Positions 17,420-27,538 of a DNA stretch of 64,000 bases are shown in pieces. Position numbers and translations under genes: made by a program. Source of the stretch: DATARH01 sp963773625 (lineage in GTDB: Bacteria > Pseudomonadota > Alphaproteobacteria > ATCC43930 > CGMCC-115725); assembly GCA_963773625.1 (NCBI GenBank), contig CAVZCJ010000003.1, forward strand, positions 124,001 to 188,000, given 5' to 3'. The first letter of the stretch is position 1, and each line of letters opens with the position of its first letter. Under the pieces are notes generated by a model. That model saw nothing but the letters and a program-made list of their open reading frames with translations, ran no database searches and was not told the origin of the DNA.

Positions 17420-18377
17420 CGCGGCGCGGCGGCGCGGCGCAGGCGGTCGTTGATCGCGCGGCCGAGACCGCGTTCGGGGATCGGCATCACCGCGATGCCG
17501 GTGAATTCCGGCGCGGTCTAGCCGGCGCAGCATGGCGAAGAGATTGGCGGCGGCCTCGGCGAGATCGCCGGTGGGCGACAGGTTCAGCACTTCGGCAAAG
17601 CCCGAGGGCTTCGCCGGGGCCGAAGGCGAGCAGCGCCTCGCCCGGCCGCGCCCCGTCCGCATCGATCCGCAGCGGCAGGCGCGGCGCGTAATGGCTGGCG
17701 AGCTGGCCGGGCGAACGCGGCGCCGAGGGATCGGGACTGCGGTGCTCGATGGCGCCGAGCATGCGCTTCCAACTGCTCTCCAGCGTGACGCCGCCGGGGC
17801 GCAGCAGCGCCGGGCGCGCGCCGCTCATGTCGAGCACCGTCGACTCGAGCCCACCTGGCAGGCCCCGCCGTCGAGGATCAATGCGACGCGGCTGCCGAGT
17901 TCGGCGGCGACATGCTCGGCGGTGGTCGGGCTGACGCGACCCGAGCGATTGGCCGAGGGAGCCGCCAGCGGCAGCCCGACCTCGCGCAACAGCGCCGTGC
18001 GACCGGGTGCGCCGGCACGCGCACCGCCACGGTGTCGAGCCCGGCGCAGGCCAAGCAGCGAGATGCCGCTGCCCTCGCGCCGCCGCAGCACCAGGGTCAA
18101 GCGGGCCCGGCCAGAAATGCCGGGCCGCGTCGCGTGCCCGTGCGTCGAATTCGGCGATGGTCTCGGCGGCCGCCAGGTCCAGCACATGGATGATCAGCGG
18201 GTTGAAGCGCGGCCGCCCCTTCGCCGCGAAAATGGCGGCCATCGCGCGATCGCTGGTGGCGTCGCCGCCGAGCCCGTAAACCGTCTCGGTCGGGAACACG
18301 ACCAGCTTTCCGACGCGCAGCAACTCGGCGGCGCGGTGGATCGCCTCTGGCGACGCCGGTACGATCCTTGCGTTCAT
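17416..18377 (-). CDS. sua5: L-threonylcarbamoyladenylate synthase, Sua5 type (frameshifts)
   Basis: Makes the threonylcarbamoyl-AMP used for t6A37 modification of tRNAs. YrdC domain: GKLVVFPTETVYGLGGDATS (about residue 23), AAKGRPRFNPLIIHV, LPLAAPSANRSGRVSPTTAE. The Sua5 C-terminal domain follows the linker with SPGQLASHYAPRLPLRID, and ends GLGRAINDRLRRAAAPR. About six one-base shifts are needed, near 18105, 18045, 18000, 17850, 17608 and 17517; most are extra bases and two look like missing ones. About 319 residues after repair. Confidence 0.88.
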
Positions 18378-18423
18378 CAAGTTAGGGTGTCGGTATGGCG
18401 GCGCAATCGCAAGGGCGGGACAC

Positions 18424-19050
18424 ATGGCGGCCCGGGTCATCACCATCGCGCAGCAAAAAGGCGGCGCCGGCAAGACCACGCTCGCGGCGCAACTCGCGGT
18501 GACGTGGTCAGGGCAGGGGCGGCGGTTGGCGCTGCTCGACATCGACCCGCAGGCGAGCCTTGCCGCCTGGGTTGAACTGCGCCGCGAGCGCGTCGGCGAT
18601 CTCGGCTTCGACTTTGACGCCCTGTCGGGCTGGCGCGCCGCGGAATGGATCGAGCGGCATGCCCGCGACGCCGATTTCGTCGTGGTCGATAGCCCGCCGC
18701 ACGCCGAGCTCGAAGCCAAGATAGCGGTGCGGGCGGCTGGATTGGTGGTCGTGCCGCTGCAACCCTCGCCGCTCGATCTGTGGTCGACCGCCACCACCCT
18801 CAAACTGGCGCGCGACGAGAACCGGCCGATCCTGGCGGTGCTCAACCGCGTGCCGGCGCGCTCCAGCCTGATCGACGCGGTGACCGGTAAGCTCGCCGGC
18901 GACGGGGTGCCGGTGGCTGCGGCTCGCCTCGGCAGCCGCGTCGCCTTCGCCCAAGCGATGGCGCAGGGGCGCGGGGTCAGCGAGAGCGCGCCGTCGAGCC
19001 TCGCCGCGGCCGAGATCGCCGCGCTCGCCGCCGAAATCGCCCAAGTCTAG
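18424..19050 (+). CDS. ParA/MinD-like P-loop ATPase
   Basis: 208 residues, intact. Deviant Walker A QQKGGAGKTTLAAQLAVTW near residue 10 with the signature lysine, Walker A' LLDIDPQASLAAWVELR near residue 38, and VVVDSPPHAELEAKIAV as Walker B. Small stand-alone ParA-like proteins of this kind are common chromosomal cargo-positioning or regulatory ATPases. No parB, parC or replication gene is next to it, so a plasmid role is not indicated. It diverges from sua5 with a 46-base gap that must hold both promoters. Confidence 0.88.
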   Translation: MAARVITIAQQKGGAGKTTLAAQLAVTWSGQGRRLALLDIDPQASLAAWVELRRERVGDLGFDFDALSGWRAAEWIERHARDADFVVVDSPPHAELEAKIAVRAAGLVVVPLQPSPLDLWSTATTLKLARDENRPILAVLNRVPARSSLIDAVTGKLAGDGVPVAAARLGSRVAFAQAMAQGRGVSESAPSSLAAAEIAALAAEIAQV

Positions 19051-19104
19051 CGCCGCACCGCGCGTTCCGCTTAAATCGGCGCGGGGAAACGCTGGCGGAA
19101 GCAC

Positions 19105-19794
19105 ATGATCGACAAATTCGTCCGTTCGGTCGCCGAGGCGATGGCGGGCATCAAGGACGGCTCGACAATCATCGTCGCCGGGTTCGCGCAGGTCGGCGAG
19201 CCGCGCGCGCTGGTCGACGGGCTGATCGAGCAGGGCGCGAAGGAGCTTACCGTCGTCCACAACACCGCCGGGCGCGGGCGCGAGGGCGTGGCGCGGCTAA
19301 TCGGCGAGGGCCGGGTGCGCAAGATCATCTGCAGCTTCGCGCGCAGCCGCGGCTCGGTGCTGTTCGAGGAAGTCTACGCGCGCGGCGACATCGAGCTGGA
19401 GATCGTGCCGCAGGGCACGCTCGCCGAGCGCATCCGCGCGGGCGGCGCCGGCATCCCGGCGTTCTTCACCCCGACCGGCGGCGGAACCTTGATCGCCAAG
19501 GGCAAGGAGACGCGGATCATCAACGGCCGTGAATGCGTGCTGGAGCAGGCGATCCGCGGCGACGTCGCGCTGGTCGAGGCGTGGCGCGCCGACCGCTGGG
19601 GCAACCTCGTCTATCGCGACGCCGGGCGAAACTTCAATCCCGTGGCCGCCGCGGCCGGCGACCTCACCATCGTGCAGACCCAGAACGTCGCCGAGCTCGG
19701 CGAGCTGACGCCGGAGACGATCGTCACGCCAGGCGTGTATGTGAACCGCATCGTCCACGTGCCGTCCGGCGACCCGCCGGTGGTGATTTCCTAA
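19105..19794 (+). CDS. CoA-transferase subunit A (3-oxoacid type)
   Basis: 229 residues, intact. Typical alpha-subunit sequence: DGSTIIVAGFAQVGEPRALV near the N-terminus, ELTVVHNTAGRGREG, IELEIVPQGTLAERIRAGGA, IPAFFTPTGGGTLIAKGK, ADRWGNLVYRDAGRNFNPVA. Works as a heterodimer with the next gene, 12 bases away behind an AGGAGG ribosome-binding site. Substrates of this family include acetoacetate and 3-oxoadipate; the sequence alone does not decide between them, although the length is like PcaI. Confidence 0.92.
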   Translation: MIDKFVRSVAEAMAGIKDGSTIIVAGFAQVGEPRALVDGLIEQGAKELTVVHNTAGRGREGVARLIGEGRVRKIICSFARSRGSVLFEEVYARGDIELEIVPQGTLAERIRAGGAGIPAFFTPTGGGTLIAKGKETRIINGRECVLEQAIRGDVALVEAWRADRWGNLVYRDAGRNFNPVAAAAGDLTIVQTQNVAELGELTPETIVTPGVYVNRIVHVPSGDPPVVIS

Positions 19795-19806
19795 AGGAGG
19801 CGGGCG

Positions 19807-20454
19807 ATGGCGAACTGGAAACCCTGGACGCGCGAGGAGCTGGCGGCGAAGGCCGCCCGCGACATCCCGGAGGGCTGGTCGGTCAATCTCGGGATCGGCA
19901 TTCCGACGCTGATCGGCAACTACATTCCGCCCGACCGCGAGGTAATCCTCCATTCCGAAAACGGCATCGTCGGCATGGGGCCGGCGCCAGCGCCGGAGAA
20001 GCTCAACCCATGGCTCGTCAACGCCAGCCGCCAGCACGTGACGCTCGTCACCGGCGCCAGCTACATGAACCACGCCGACAGTTTCGGGATGGTGCGCGGC
20101 GGGCATCTCGATTTGTGCGTGCTCGGCGGGTTCCAGGTGGCCGAGAACGGCGATCTCGCCAACTGGTCGCGCTCGGCGAACGACCGCGCCCCGGCGATCG
20201 GCGGCGCGATGGACCTCGCGGTCGGCGCCAAGCGCATCTGGGTGGTCATGGAGCACACCACCAAGGATGGCGAAAAGCGCATCCTCCGCCGCTGCACCTA
20301 TCCGCTGACCGCGACCGCCTGCGTCAAGCGGGTCTACACCGACCTCGCGGTCATCGACGTGACCGAGAAGGGCTTTGTCGTCATCGACATGGTGCCGGGC
20401 ATGACGCTCGGTGACCTCCAGGCGCTCGGCGACGCGCCGCTGCATCAGGCTTGA
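19807..20454 (+). CDS. CoA-transferase subunit B (3-oxoacid type)
   Basis: 215 residues, intact. Contains GWSVNLGIGIPTLIGNYIP and the catalytic glutamate in ILHSENGIVGMGPAP (about residue 50). GGAMDLAVGAKRIWVVMEHT and KRVYTDLAVIDVT are also typical. Forms the beta subunit with the preceding protein; the glutamate carries the CoA-thioester intermediate. Followed 11 bases later by the GMC oxidoreductase, so an alcohol-to-acyl-CoA pathway is a reasonable guess for the operon. Confidence 0.92.
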   Translation: MANWKPWTREELAAKAARDIPEGWSVNLGIGIPTLIGNYIPPDREVILHSENGIVGMGPAPAPEKLNPWLVNASRQHVTLVTGASYMNHADSFGMVRGGHLDLCVLGGFQVAENGDLANWSRSANDRAPAIGGAMDLAVGAKRIWVVMEHTTKDGEKRILRRCTYPLTATACVKRVYTDLAVIDVTEKGFVVIDMVPGMTLGDLQALGDAPLHQA

Positions 20455-20465
20455 GGCAGGAAACA

Positions 20466-22091
20466 ATGAAGTTCGATCACGAAGCCGATTTCATCGTTGT
20501 CGGCGCCGGCTCGGCCGGGTGCGTGCTGGCCAACCGGCTGACCGCCGATCCGCAGACGCAGGTGCTGCTGCTCGAAGCCGGCGGCAAGGACACCAACGCC
20601 TGGATCCACATCCCGGCCGGGTTCTACCGCAACATCTTCAACCCGCAGATCACCTGGGTCTACGAGACCGAGCCGCTTGGAGGCGCTGGGCGGCCGGCGG
20701 ATGCAATGGCCGCGCGGCAAGGTGCTGGGCGGCTCGTCGTCGATCAACGGCCTCATCTACATCCGCGGCCAGAAACAGGATTTCGACCATTGGCGGCAGC
20801 TCGGCAATGCCGGCTGGTCGTATGACGACGTGCTGCCCTATTTCCGCCGCGCCGAGGGCCAGGAGCGCGGCGTCGGACGATTTCCATGGCGGCGAGGGGC
20901 CGCTCGCGGTCACCGACATGCGCGCCGGCCACGAGCTGCACGACGCGTTTATCGCCGCCTGTCAGGAGGCCGGCTACAAGTTCAACCCCGATTTCAACGG
21001 CGCCGAGCAGGAAGGCGTCGGCACTTACCAACTCACCGTGCGCGGGCGTCGGCGCGCCAGCACCGCGGTCGACCTATCTGCGTCCGGCGATGAAGCGGCC
21101 CAACCTCACGGTGGAGACCCGCGCGCTGGCGCAGCGCGTGATCTTCGATGGCAAGCGCGCGGTCGGCCTCGAATACCGGCAGGACGGCGTGGTGCGCCGC
21201 GCCCGCGCAAGGCGCGAGGTGCTGCTCGCCGGCGGCTCGCTGCAATCGCCGCAGCTGCTGCAGCTGTCCGGGGTCGGCCCGGCGGCGCTGCTCAAGGAGC
21301 ACGGCATCGACGTCGTCCACGAACTGCCCGGGGTCGGCGAGAACCTGCAGGACCATCTCGGCTGCCGGGTCATCTACAAGGTCAAGAAGGCCAACACGAT
21401 CAACGAGATCTCGCGCTCCTGGGTGCGCCAGGGCTGGGCCGGGTTCCAGTACCTGACCGCCGGTCGCGGCCCGCTGATGATGGGCGCCGCGCCGATCGGC
21501 CTGTTCGCCCGCGCCCGGCCGACTTCCGCCTCGCCCGATTGCCAGTACCAGTTCCTCGCCGGCAGCCTCGACGCGCCGGGCAAGCCGATGCACCCGTTCC
21601 CGGCCTGCTCGCTGGTCTGCATCCCGTGCCGGCCGGAGAGCCGCGGGTGGTTGCGCATCAAGTCGCCCGACCCGGCGGTGTTCCCGGCGATGCAGCCCAA
21701 CTACCTGATGACGCAAAACGACAAGGACACGATGATCGCCGGGCTGCGGCTCGCGCGTTCGATCTTCCAGACCCCGACGATGCAGCGCATCACCACCGAG
21801 GAATTCTGGCCCGGCGCCGGCAAGGACAGCGACGCGGACTGGCTCGAGCACGTCAAGAACACCGGCAGCACTACCTTTCACCAGACCAGCACCTGCATGA
21901 TGGGGCCGGGGCCGATGTCGGTGGTCGACAACGAGCTCAAGGTACACGGGATGGAGGGGCTGCGCGTCGTCGACGCCTCGGTGATGCCGACGGTTATCTC
22001 GGGCAACACCAACGCCGCGACGATCATGATCGCCGAGAAAGCGAGCGACTTGATCCGCGCCGGGTTGAGGGCCACCGCCAAGGCGGCCTGA
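20466..22091 (+). CDS. GMC family FAD-dependent alcohol dehydrogenase (three frameshifts)
   Basis: About 541 residues. FAD-binding ADFIVVGAGSAGCVLANRLT at the N-terminus, GMC signature 1 WPRGKVLGGSSSINGLIYIR, signature 2 VLLAGGSLQSPQLLQLSGVG, and the catalytic region TFHQTSTCMMGPG (His) with GNTNAATIMIAEKASDLI. Extra bases near 20685, 20873 and 21058 break the frame. The best fit is the choline/alcohol dehydrogenase branch. The neighbours (CoA-transferase before, acyl-CoA enzymes after) suggest oxidation of an aliphatic alcohol. Confidence 0.9.
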
Positions 22092-22261
22092 CCGCCCAGC
22101 CTGAAGGCCCGAACGGCGCCGGTCGAGCGGCCTTCCGGGCGCTGAACGGCTCGATCACAAAATCAGCGCATTCCGATGCAACCCTGGCGCTTCTGAACGA
22201 AGCGCGCCGGATCGCGTTGTTTCTTGCGATGCCGTGCGAGGGGCTGTGATCGAGGCAGGCG

Positions 22262-23377
22262 ATGGCGATTTTCAACCAGGTCATCTTGTGGGTGCCGCAT
22301 TGGGTCATCGGGACCATCGTCATGGTGGTTCCGGCGCTGGTCGCGCTGGGGGTTTTCCGCTGGTCGTTCCGCTACCTGCTGCGGGTGGCCGGACGTTTCA
22401 GCCCGTTCATGCGGACCCTGCTCGACCGCGCGCAAGGGCCGGCGGGCGCGATGGTGGTGATCCTGGTGCTCGGCGTGGCGCTGCCCGCGGCGCAGTTTCC
22501 GGTCGATACCGCATTGACGATCGGGCATGGCTTGTTGATCGCGATGATCTTGTCGATCGGCTGGGCGGCCGCGAAGGCGATGGATATCGCGGTCGAGATC
22601 TACCTCCGCCGCTTCCGTATGGACGTCGAGGACAATCTGCTGGCGCGCAAGCACTATACGCAGGTCAACATCCTATTGCGCGCGGCGCAGACCGTGTTGG
22701 TGATCGTCACCGTCGCGGCGGGGCTGATGACGGTCGCCGCGGTACGGCAGTACGGGGTGAGCCTGTTCGCGTCGGCGGGCGCCGCCGGCATCGTTGTCGG
22801 CCTCGCCGCGCGGCCGGTTTTGAGCAACCTGCTCGCCGGCGTGCAGATCGCGATGACCCAGCCGATCCGGCTCGAGGACGCGGTGGTCATCGAGGGCGAG
22901 TGGGGCTGGATCGAGCGCATCACCAGTACCTATGTCGTCATCCGCATCTGGGATTTGCGGCGGATGATCGTGCCGCTGACCTATTTCATCGAGAAGCCGT
23001 TCGAGAACTGGACATACGAAACCGCCGCGCTGCTCGGCACGGTGATCTTGCACGCCGATTACACGGTGCCGGTCGACCGGCTGCGCGAAAAGCTCGAAGA
23101 GATCGTGCACGGCAGCAAATTGTGGGACGGCAAGGCGGTAAAGTTGCAGGTGACCGATGCCCCGGGCAACATGGTCGAATTACGCGTGCTGGTCAGCGCC
23201 CGCAATTCCGGCGAGATATGGGATTTGCGGTGTCTGGTCCGCGAGAAGCTGATCGGCTTTCTCCAAGCGGAATATCCGGGTGCGCTGCCGCGGCAGCGCA
23301 CCGAAACTGCCGGCGCGGTGGAGATGCCGGCGGCGACCAAACCGAAGCGCAAGCCTGCCATCGAAACGGCGGGGTAG
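22262..23377 (+). CDS. MscS family mechanosensitive channel
   Basis: 371 residues with four or five N-terminal hydrophobic segments, then the MscS pore and beta domain: SLFASAGAAGIVVGLAARPV, LSNLLAGVQIAMTQPIRLED, and DAVVIEGEWGWIERITSTYV. The C-terminus is lysine-rich. Releases solutes on hypo-osmotic shock. It starts 170 bases after the GMC gene; that gap (22092-22261) shows no coding or RNA feature. Confidence 0.92.
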   Translation: MAIFNQVILWVPHWVIGTIVMVVPALVALGVFRWSFRYLLRVAGRFSPFMRTLLDRAQGPAGAMVVILVLGVALPAAQFPVDTALTIGHGLLIAMILSIGWAAAKAMDIAVEIYLRRFRMDVEDNLLARKHYTQVNILLRAAQTVLVIVTVAAGLMTVAAVRQYGVSLFASAGAAGIVVGLAARPVLSNLLAGVQIAMTQPIRLEDAVVIEGEWGWIERITSTYVVIRIWDLRRMIVPLTYFIEKPFENWTYETAALLGTVILHADYTVPVDRLREKLEEIVHGSKLWDGKAVKLQVTDAPGNMVELRVLVSARNSGEIWDLRCLVREKLIGFLQAEYPGALPRQRTETAGAVEMPAATKPKRKPAIETAG

Positions 23378-23451
23378 CGCATCGCCGCGCACCGCTTGCC
23401 GCCTCCCGAGCGAGACGACACTATGCGCCCCGCATAGCGGGAGGAAGCGGC

Positions 23452-23839
23452 ATGCCCGAAACGAGCCAGTCGCCGTTGGCGGTCTATCAGGCGCATCTCG
23501 ACAAGGGCGAACTGGCCTATCAGTGGGATAAGGCGGCAAATCGCGCGGTGTTCTACCCGCGCGTCGTCAGCCCTTATTCCGGCAGCACCGAGCTTGAATG
23601 GCGGGTCAGCAAAGGGCTCGGCACGGTCTACGCGACGACCGTGACCTATCCCGTTCCAGGGCGACGGCTACAACATCGCCCTGATCGATTGCGACGAGGG
23701 TTTCCGGATGATGGGCCGGGTCGAGGAGATCGACCCGCTGGCGGTCAAGATCGGCATGCGGGTCAAGTTCCGCGTCCACCCGGCCGAGGGCGATCAGCCG
23801 GCCTATCCGGTCTTCACCCCGGCGGGGGCTGCGGCATGA
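23452..23839 (+). CDS. DUF35/OB-fold acyl-CoA-associated protein (one frameshift)
   Basis: About 128 residues. Matches the DUF35 family that pairs with thiolase-like proteins: AYQWDKAANRAVFYPRVVSP, GLGTVYATTVTYP, FQGDGYNIALIDCDEGFRMM, VKFRVHPAEGDQPAYPVFTP. The N-terminal zinc ribbon usual in the family lacks its cysteines here. One extra base near 23653. The thiolase start overlaps its stop (ATGA), so the two are translated together and probably form a complex. Confidence 0.85.
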
Positions 23840-24991
23840 GCGAGCATCAAGCGCGGCGGCGCGGCGATCGTCGGCGCGGCGGAAAGCGATATCGGCCAGG
23901 TCGGGCCGGGGTTCAACGTCATCGATCTGATGGCGCAGGGGATCACCCGCGCGCTCGACGATTGCGGGCTTGGCCTCAAGGATGTCGACGGCCTCATCAG
24001 CTCCTGCACGCAGAGCCGCACCTCGCCGCTCAACCTCGCCGAATATCTCGGGATTTCGCCGGCCTACATCGACGGGACGATCATCGGCGGCTCGTCGTTC
24101 ATGTTCCACATCCAGCACGCGATGGCGGCGCTGCAACTGGGCCTGTGCAATGTCGCGGTGATCGCCTACGGCTCGACCCAGCGCAGCATCGGCCGGCAGA
24201 ACGCCAGCGTGCGCGAGATCAACCCGTACGAGACGCCGTACCGGCCGTTCCTGCCCTCGACCGCCTATGCGCTGGCGGCGTCGCGCCACATGCACGAATT
24301 CGGCACGACCCGCGAGCAGATGGCCGAGGTCGCGGTCGCGGCGCGGCAATGGGCGCTGAAGAACCCCGTCGCCTGGGAGAAGAAGCCGCTGACGGTGGAA
24401 GAGGTGCTGGCCGCGCGGATGGTCAGCTATCCGTTCACGGTGCGAGACATTTGCCTCGTGACCGACGGCGGCGGCGCGATCGTGCTGGTGAGCCCGGAGC
24501 GGGCGAAATCGCTGAAGAAGAAGCCGGTCTACGTGCTCGGCCAAGGCCAGTACATCACCCACGCCAACATCTCGTCGATGCCCGATCTTACCATCACCGG
24601 CGCGCTCGAAAGCGGCCGGCAGGCCTATGCGATGGCGGGGCTGGCGGCGAAGGATATCGACGTGCTCGAGCTCTACGACGCGTTCACGATCAACACGATC
24701 CTGTTTCTGGAAGATCTCGGCTTCTGCAAGAAGGGCGAGGGCGGGGCGTTCGTCAGCGGCGGCCGCATCGCGCCGGGCGGGTCGCTGCCGGTGAACACCA
24801 ACGGCGGCGGGCTTTCATACTGCCACCCCGGGATGTACGGGTTGTTCCTCTTGATCGAGGCGGTGCGCCAGCTGCGCGGCGAATGCGGCGAGCGCCAAGT
24901 TGAGGGCGCGGAGACCGCGATCGCGCACGGCAATGGTGGCGTGCTGTCGTCGCAAAGCACCGTCATCCTCGGCACCGAGGCGACGCTGTAA
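23836..24991 (+). CDS. Thiolase-like protein (SCP-x/lipid-transfer type; one frameshift near start)
   Basis: About 384 residues. Thiolase-superfamily fold: AAIVGAAESDIGQVG, LGLKDVDGLISSC, TIIGGSSFMFHIQHAMAALQ, CNVAVIAYGSTQ, VTDGGGAIVLVSPERA, DVLELYDAFTINTILFLEDL, PVNTNGGGLSYCHPGMYG. The usual nucleophile cysteine position reads SSF, so it may be non-catalytic or carry out a retro-aldol step as in DUF35-linked relatives. One extra base near 23851 separates MSEHQ from GGAAIVG. It ends just before the inverted repeat of the GxxExxY cassette. Confidence 0.85.
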
Positions 24992-25020
24992 TTCACCACA
25001 GAGACGGTGAGGCAGTGAGG
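24992..25020 (+). repeat. Left terminal inverted repeat of the GxxExxY cassette
   Basis: Begins TTCACCACAGAGACGGTGAG. It matches the reverse complement of 25366-25394 at 25 of 29 positions; all four differences are transitions, which suggests slow divergence from an identical pair. Confidence 0.85.
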
Positions 25021-25041
25021 CGAGCCAGCGCCGCAGGCAAA

Positions 25042-25361
25042 TGATCCTCTGACGAAAGATTATTGGCTTCGCCATGAGGTCATCGGCACTCGGCCGGGCT
25101 TTGAGTCGCGTATGAAGAATGCTTGTGCTATGAGCTTGCAAGGGCCCTTTCGCGGCAAGTGCCGTTGCCGTTGTTACAAGCTATTCGCCTCGACTGCGGC
25201 TACCGGATCGACTTCGTCGAGGAGAAGTGATCCTCGACTTGAAGACCGTTGAGCGTTTGATCCCGTCCACGAGGCGCAGCTCACTACTAGCTAGCGGCAT
25301 GCGGACGGGTTGCTGAACTTAACTCAGCGTGAAAGACGGCATAAGACGGATGGTGCTCTGA
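25042..25361 (+). pseudogene. GxxExxY family protein remnant
   Basis: Recognisable blocks lie in different frames: YEECLCYELA near 25113-25140, VPLPLLQAIRLDCGYRIDF at 25159-25215 followed by VEEK, then VILDLKTVERLIP, VHEAQL, and the terminal KDGIRRMVL ending at 25361. These are in the order of an intact GxxExxY protein of about 125 residues. Several frame changes, an internal stop and small losses mean this gene is truly degraded, unlike the neighbouring genes where single base changes restore everything. The family has a nuclease-like fold of unknown role. Confidence 0.75.
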
Positions 25362-25365
25362 ACCA

Positions 25366-25394
25366 TCTCATTGTCTCACCGCCTCTGTGGTGAA
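25366..25394 (-). repeat. Right terminal inverted repeat of the GxxExxY cassette
   Basis: On the minus strand it reads TTCACCACAGAGGCGGTGAG and onwards, the partner of 24992-25020. It ends 15 bases before the ATG of the FadJ-like gene, so that gene's upstream region was partly replaced by the cassette. Confidence 0.85.
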
Positions 25395-25409
25395 CAATTA
25401 CGGAGAAAA

Positions 25410-27535
25410 ATGGCCGAAGGCAGCTGGTCCGCTTCGAGACCGATAACGGCATTGGCATCATCACCGTGGACAACCCGCCGGTGAACGCGCTGTCGCCGGG
25501 GGTGCCGCAGGGCATCGTCGATGCGCTCGACAAGGGCAACGCCGACCCATCGGTCAAGGCGATGGTGCTGATCGGCGCCGGGCGCAGTTTTATCGCCGGC
25601 GCCGATATCCGCCAGTTCGGCAAGGCCCAGGCCGCGCCGGCGCCGACCCGCCGCCATTACGACGTGATGGACCAGAGCCCGAAGCCGGTGGTCGCGGCGA
25701 TCCACGGCTACGCGCTGGGCGGCGGGCTCGAAACCGCGCTCGCCTGCCATTACCGGGTCGCGGTGCCGAGCGCCAAGGTCGGGCTGCCCGAGGTGCTGAT
25801 CGGCATCCTGCCCGGCGCCGGCGGCACCCAGCGCCTGCCGCGCCTCATCGGCCCCAAGGCGGCGCTGGAGATGATCACCTCGGGCCGCCACGTGCCGGCC
25901 GAGGAGGCGGCATAAGCTCGGCATCGTCGACGAGATCGCGCCGGAGGGTAAGCTCAAGGAAACCGCGGCATCGCCTTCGCCCGCAAGATCGCCGACAAGC
26001 GGCCGCTGCCGGTCATCCGCGAGCGCAGCGAAAAGCTCGCCGAGGGCACGCCCGAGCTGTTCGACGGCATGCGCAAGTCGATCGCCCGGCGCGCCCGCAA
26101 CCAGCGCGCGCCCTATGCCTGCATCGAGGCGGTCGAGGCGGCGTGCAAACTGCCGTTCGACGAGGGCTGCGTCGCTCGAACGCAAGTTGTTCGACGAACA
26201 GGTCGGCTCGGAGGAGGCGAAGGCGCTGCGCTATGCGTTCTTCGCCGAGCGCGAGGTGGCGAAAATCCCGTTCATCCCGGCCGACACCAAATTGCGCCCG
26301 ACCGACCATCCCGCGGTCGTCGGCGCCGGCACGATGGGCGGCGGCATCGCGATGTCGTTCGCCGACAACGGCTACGACGTGAAGATCACCGACGCGACGC
26401 AAGGAAGCGCTCGACCGCGGCATGGCGCGGATCAAGGCCAATTACGAGACCAGCGTCAAACGCGGCTCCCTGGCGCAAGACGAGTACGAGCGCCGCTTCG
26501 CGCGCATCCACCCGGTGCCGAGCATCGACGACCTCGGCGATTGCGACGTGGTCATCGAGGCGGTGTTCGAGCAGATCGACGTCAAGGAGGACGTGTGGAA
26601 AAAGCTCGACGCGGTGATGCCGCCGGGGGCGCTGCTCTACACCAACACCTCGGGCATCGACATCGACATCATGGCCAACGCGACCAAGCGGCCGCAGGAC
26701 GTCGCCGGCACGCATTTCTTCGCGCCCGGCCAACGTCATGAAGCTGTTCGAGGTGGTAAAGGGCAGCAAGACCGCCAACGACGTGCTGGCGAGCGCGATG
26801 GTGCTGGGCCGCAAGATCGGCAAGGTGTCGGGGCTCGCCGGCAACGGCGACGGGTTCCTCGCCAACCGCAGCCGCGCGCCGTTCGGCATGGAGGTCAACC
26901 TGCTGATCGAGGAAGGCGCGCTGCCCGAGCAGATCGACAAGGTCATGGTCGATTTCGGCTATCCGATCGGCCCGCTGGCGGTGGCCGATCTGTCGGGGCT
27001 CGATATCGGCTACGATACCCGCAAGCGCCGCGCCGCGATGTACCCGAACTACCGCAAGCAGCCGATCGCCGACCGCATCGTCGAGGCCGGGCGGCTTGGG
27101 CAGAAGACCAATGCCGGCTGGTACAGATACGAGCCGGGCGACCGCACCCCGCGCCCCGACCCCGAGGTTGCGCGGATCATCAAGGAAACCGCGGCCGAAC
27201 TCGGCATCCAGCAGCGCAGCGACATCACCGACGACGAAATCCTCAAGCGGCTGCTGTTCGCCTCGGTCAACGAGGCGTGCAAGATCCTCGATGAAGGCGC
27301 TGCGCTCAGGGCTAGCGACGTCGACGTGATGTGGCTGCACGGCTTCGGCTTCCCGCGCTACCGCGGCGGGCTGATGTACTGGGCCGACACGATCGGGGTG
27401 CGCGAGGTCTACAACCAGATCGCCTCATGGCATCAGCGCTACGGCGACCGCTGGCGCCCGTCCGACTATCTGCGGCGGCTGGCCGAGGCCGGTACGCCGC
27501 TGAAGGAGGCCAAGGCGCAAAAGCCGATGCCGTAG
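25410..27535 (+). CDS. Bifunctional enoyl-CoA hydratase/3-hydroxyacyl-CoA dehydrogenase, FadJ-like (about six frameshifts)
   Basis: About 708 residues. The N-terminal crotonase part has IITVDNPPVNALSPG, GAGRSFIAGADIRQFGKA, HGYALGGGLETALACHYR and LPEVLIGILPGAGGTQRLP, with both hydratase glutamates. The dehydrogenase part has NAD-binding VVGAGTMGGGIAMSFADNGY, DVVIEAVFEQIDVK, and the catalytic histidine in GTHFFAPGNVMKLFEVV. Two C-terminal HCDH domains end GFGFPRYRGGLMYWAD. Frame changes near 25421, 25917, 25965, 26172, 26402 and 26733; four look like extra bases, two like lost ones. Catalyses two steps of beta-oxidation. Confidence 0.92.
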
Positions 27536-27538
27536 CCG

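Larger units (their letters stand above)
24992..25394. mobile_element. Decayed GxxExxY cassette bounded by inverted repeats
   Basis: A 403-base insert begins one base after the thiolase stop and ends 15 bases before the next gene. The ends are 29-base inverted repeats, and the interior is a broken GxxExxY-family gene. Similar TTCACCACAGAG-type ends flank GxxExxY genes in other bacteria, from memory. No transposase is present, so movement would need help in trans or recombination. There is nothing else in this gene-free stretch. Confidence 0.68.

Noticed and set aside
18424..19050. ParA-like gene as evidence for a plasmid or replication origin
   Set aside because: No parB, centromere-like repeats or rep gene nearby; small solitary ParA proteins are common on chromosomes.
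22234..24903. An 889-codon open frame on the plus strand
   Set aside because: It is an out-of-frame reading of MscS and the thiolase-like gene, with only the DUF35 start in frame. High GC keeps stops rare.
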